Assembly: GCA_021767525.1 (NCBI GenBank)
Contig: JAASTF010000168.1
Location: 1-6,826, forward strand
Reading direction: 5' to 3'
Length of the DNA stretch: 6,826 nt
Origin: Paracoccaceae bacterium
Lineage (GTDB): Bacteria > Pseudomonadota > Alphaproteobacteria > Rhodobacterales > Rhodobacteraceae
A program made the position numbers and the translations under genes. The notes beneath the pieces are model-generated. The model saw nothing but the letters and a program-made list of their open reading frames with translations. It did not search any database and was not told the DNA's origin. Every line of letters starts with the position of its first letter. Positions within the stretch are counted from its first letter, which is position 1. Below are positions 5,459 to 6,826 of the stretch, in pieces.

Positions 5459-6718
5459 TCAGCCCGCCAAAAGCTGCTGACCGTCCTGCCCGGTGATGGT
5501 GGCGGTGACGATCTGGCCCTCGGGCTGATCGGCGGTAAAGCTGACCTCGGTGAACTGCTCGGTCCGACCCATGCGCGGATTTTCCATCAGGATGCGATGG
5601 GTGCGCCCCTGTTGCTGGGCCAGGTGCTGCGCCACGCGGGCGTCGCCGGCGGCGCGCAGGCGGGCGGCGCGGTCCTTTATCACCGCGCCGTTCACCTTTT
5701 GCGGGATGCGCGCGGCGGGGGTGCCGGGGCGCGCCGAATAGGGAAAGACATGCAGCCAGGTCAGGCCGCATTCCTCGACCAGCTTCAGCGAGTTTTCGAA
5801 ATGCGCCTCTGTCTCGGTCGGGAAACCGGCGATGATGTCGGCGCCGAAGGTGATATCGGGGCGCAGGCGGCGGGCCTCGTCGCAGAATCGGATCGCATCG
5901 TCGCGCAGGTGGCGGCGTTTCATCCGCTTCAGGATCAGGTCGTCGCCATGCTGCAGCGACAGGTGCAGATGGGGCATCAGGCGCGGTTCGGTCGCGATGG
6001 CCTGCATCAGGTTCTCGTCGGCCTCGATCGAGTCGATCGAACTGATGCGCAGGCGCGGAATGTCGGTCAGTTTCAGGATGCGCATGACCAGATCGCCCAG
6101 GCGCGGTTCGCCCGGAAGGTCGGCGCCCCAGCTTGTCAGGTCGACGCCGGTCAGCACCACCTCGTTATAGCCGCTGTCCACCAGCCGCTTGATCTGATCG
6201 ACCACCACGCCCGCCGGCACGCTGCGCGAATTGCCCCGGCCATAGGGGATGATGCAAAAGGTGCAGCGGTGATCGCAGCCGTTTTGCACCTGCACATAGG
6301 CGCGGCTGCGGGTGCCGAATCCGTCGATCAGGTGGCCGGCGGTTTCGCGCACCGACATGATGTCGTCGACCAGAACGCGCGGCGTGTCGCCCACGAAATC
6401 GGGGGCCAGCCGCGCCCATGTGTCGGGCTGCATCTTTTCGCTGTTGCCGATCACCTGATCGACCTCGTCCATCGCGGCGAAGGTTTCGGGCTCGGTCTGG
6501 GCGGCGCAGCCGGTGACGATGATGCGCGCGGTCGGGTTGTCGCGGCGCAGCTTGCGAATTTCCTGGCGGGCCTTGCGCACGGCCTCGGCCGTCACCGCGC
6601 AGGTGTTGACCACCACGGCACCCTCAAGCCCGGCCTGCGCAGCCAGGTCTTTCATCGCCTCGGTTTCATAGGCGTTCAGCCGGCAGCCCAGCGTGGTGAA
6701 TTTCGGTGGCATGGTCAT
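5459..6718 (-). CDS. mtaB: tRNA t6A37 C2-methylthiotransferase (MtaB)
   Basis: The 419-residue enzyme converts N6-threonylcarbamoyladenosine at position 37 of ANN-decoding tRNAs to its 2-methylthio form, using two 4Fe-4S clusters and S-adenosylmethionine. The N-terminal MTTase domain supplies three cluster cysteines: C12 (GCRLN), C40 (NTCAVT) and C71 (TGCAAQ). The radical-SAM domain has C148, C152 and C155 in GCDHRCTFC, then GRGNSRSVP, LTGVDLTSWG and LQHGDD. A TRAM RNA-binding domain follows (about 370-419). GCRLNAYE at the N-terminus and the overall length favour MtaB over MiaB or RimO. The first ATG (6716-6718) lies 3 bases after the dapF stop, with GGGGGTG overlapping the end of dapF as the likely ribosome binding site. 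A second in-frame ATG two codons later is also possible. The pair is probably translationally coupled. Confidence 0.95.
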   Translation of the reverse strand: MTMPPKFTTLGCRLNAYETEAMKDLAAQAGLEGAVVVNTCAVTAEAVRKARQEIRKLRRDNPTARIIVTGCAAQTEPETFAAMDEVDQVIGNSEKMQPDTWARLAPDFVGDTPRVLVDDIMSVRETAGHLIDGFGTRSRAYVQVQNGCDHRCTFCIIPYGRGNSRSVPAGVVVDQIKRLVDSGYNEVVLTGVDLTSWGADLPGEPRLGDLVMRILKLTDIPRLRISSIDSIEADENLMQAIATEPRLMPHLHLSLQHGDDLILKRMKRRHLRDDAIRFCDEARRLRPDITFGADIIAGFPTETEAHFENSLKLVEECGLTWLHVFPYSARPGTPAARIPQKVNGAVIKDRAARLRAAGDARVAQHLAQQQGRTHRILMENPRMGRTEQFTEVSFTADQPEGQIVTATITGQDGQQLLAG

Positions 6719-6721
6719 GGA

Positions 6722-6826
6722 TCACCCCCGCCAGACGCCGTCGAACACATGGGCGGTGGGGCCGGTCATCCAGACACCATCCTCGGCCCAGTTGATGTTC
6801 AGCGTGCCGCCATCCAGGTCGATCCG
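6722..6826 (-). CDS. dapF: Diaminopimelate epimerase, C-terminal end (5' part outside window)
   Basis: The last 34 residues and the TGA stop are present. The protein interconverts LL- and meso-2,6-diaminopimelate, the step that feeds lysine and peptidoglycan synthesis in the cytoplasm. The visible piece, with LDGGTLNINWAEDG followed by VWMTGPTAHVFDGVW, matches the typical DapF C-terminus (DGG-L-I-W, then V-MTGP, F-G-W). The catalytic cysteines lie upstream and cannot be checked. The stop is 3 bases before mtaB, so the two genes are likely one transcription unit. Confidence 0.9.
   Translation of the reverse strand, partial: RIDLDGGTLNINWAEDGVWMTGPTAHVFDGVWRG

Overview
This window comes from a high-GC alphaproteobacterium, most likely a member of the Rhodobacterales (Rhodobacter/Roseobacter relatives). 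The best evidence is the cytochrome bc1 operon. Its cytochrome b haem-ligand histidines (97, 111, 198, 212) and its Rieske cluster ligands (129, 131, 149, 152), counted on the 187-residue start, fall at the residue numbers known for Rhodobacter sphaeroides. Every gene I can support lies on the minus strand, so transcription runs from high to low coordinates.

In transcription order, the window opens with the last 34 codons of dapF (diaminopimelate epimerase, 6722-6826). Three bases later mtaB begins (5459-6718), a radical-SAM methylthiotransferase acting on t6A37 of tRNA. A stretch of about 400 bases without a credible gene follows (5051-5458). It holds a perfect 17-bp direct repeat (5108-5124 and 5435-5451) that brackets several strong inverted repeats. 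This is the least explained part of the window. Next come a PaiB-type FMN-binding split-barrel protein (4442-5050) and a YibF-like glutathione S-transferase (3776-4381), 60 bases apart and possibly co-transcribed.

An intergenic region of 298 bases carries a 7+7 bp inverted repeat and presumably the promoter of petABC, the complete cytochrome bc1 operon: Rieske protein petA (2914-3477, GTG start), cytochrome b petB (1579-2901) and cytochrome c1 petC (774-1562). The gaps are 12 and 16 bases, and a clear intrinsic terminator (about 718-747) ends the operon. These three subunits together oxidise ubiquinol, reduce a c-type cytochrome and move protons across the inner membrane.

Past the terminator, a possible promoter with a TGATCC element (the -35 core described for Rhodobacter RpoE) precedes a two-domain ChrR-like cupin gene (1-633) that runs off the window. 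I see no rRNA, tRNA, CRISPR array, transposase or phage gene, and no clearly novel multi-gene system. The features most worth checking are the bracketed gene-free segment and the possible RpoE-type promoter in front of the ChrR-like cupin.
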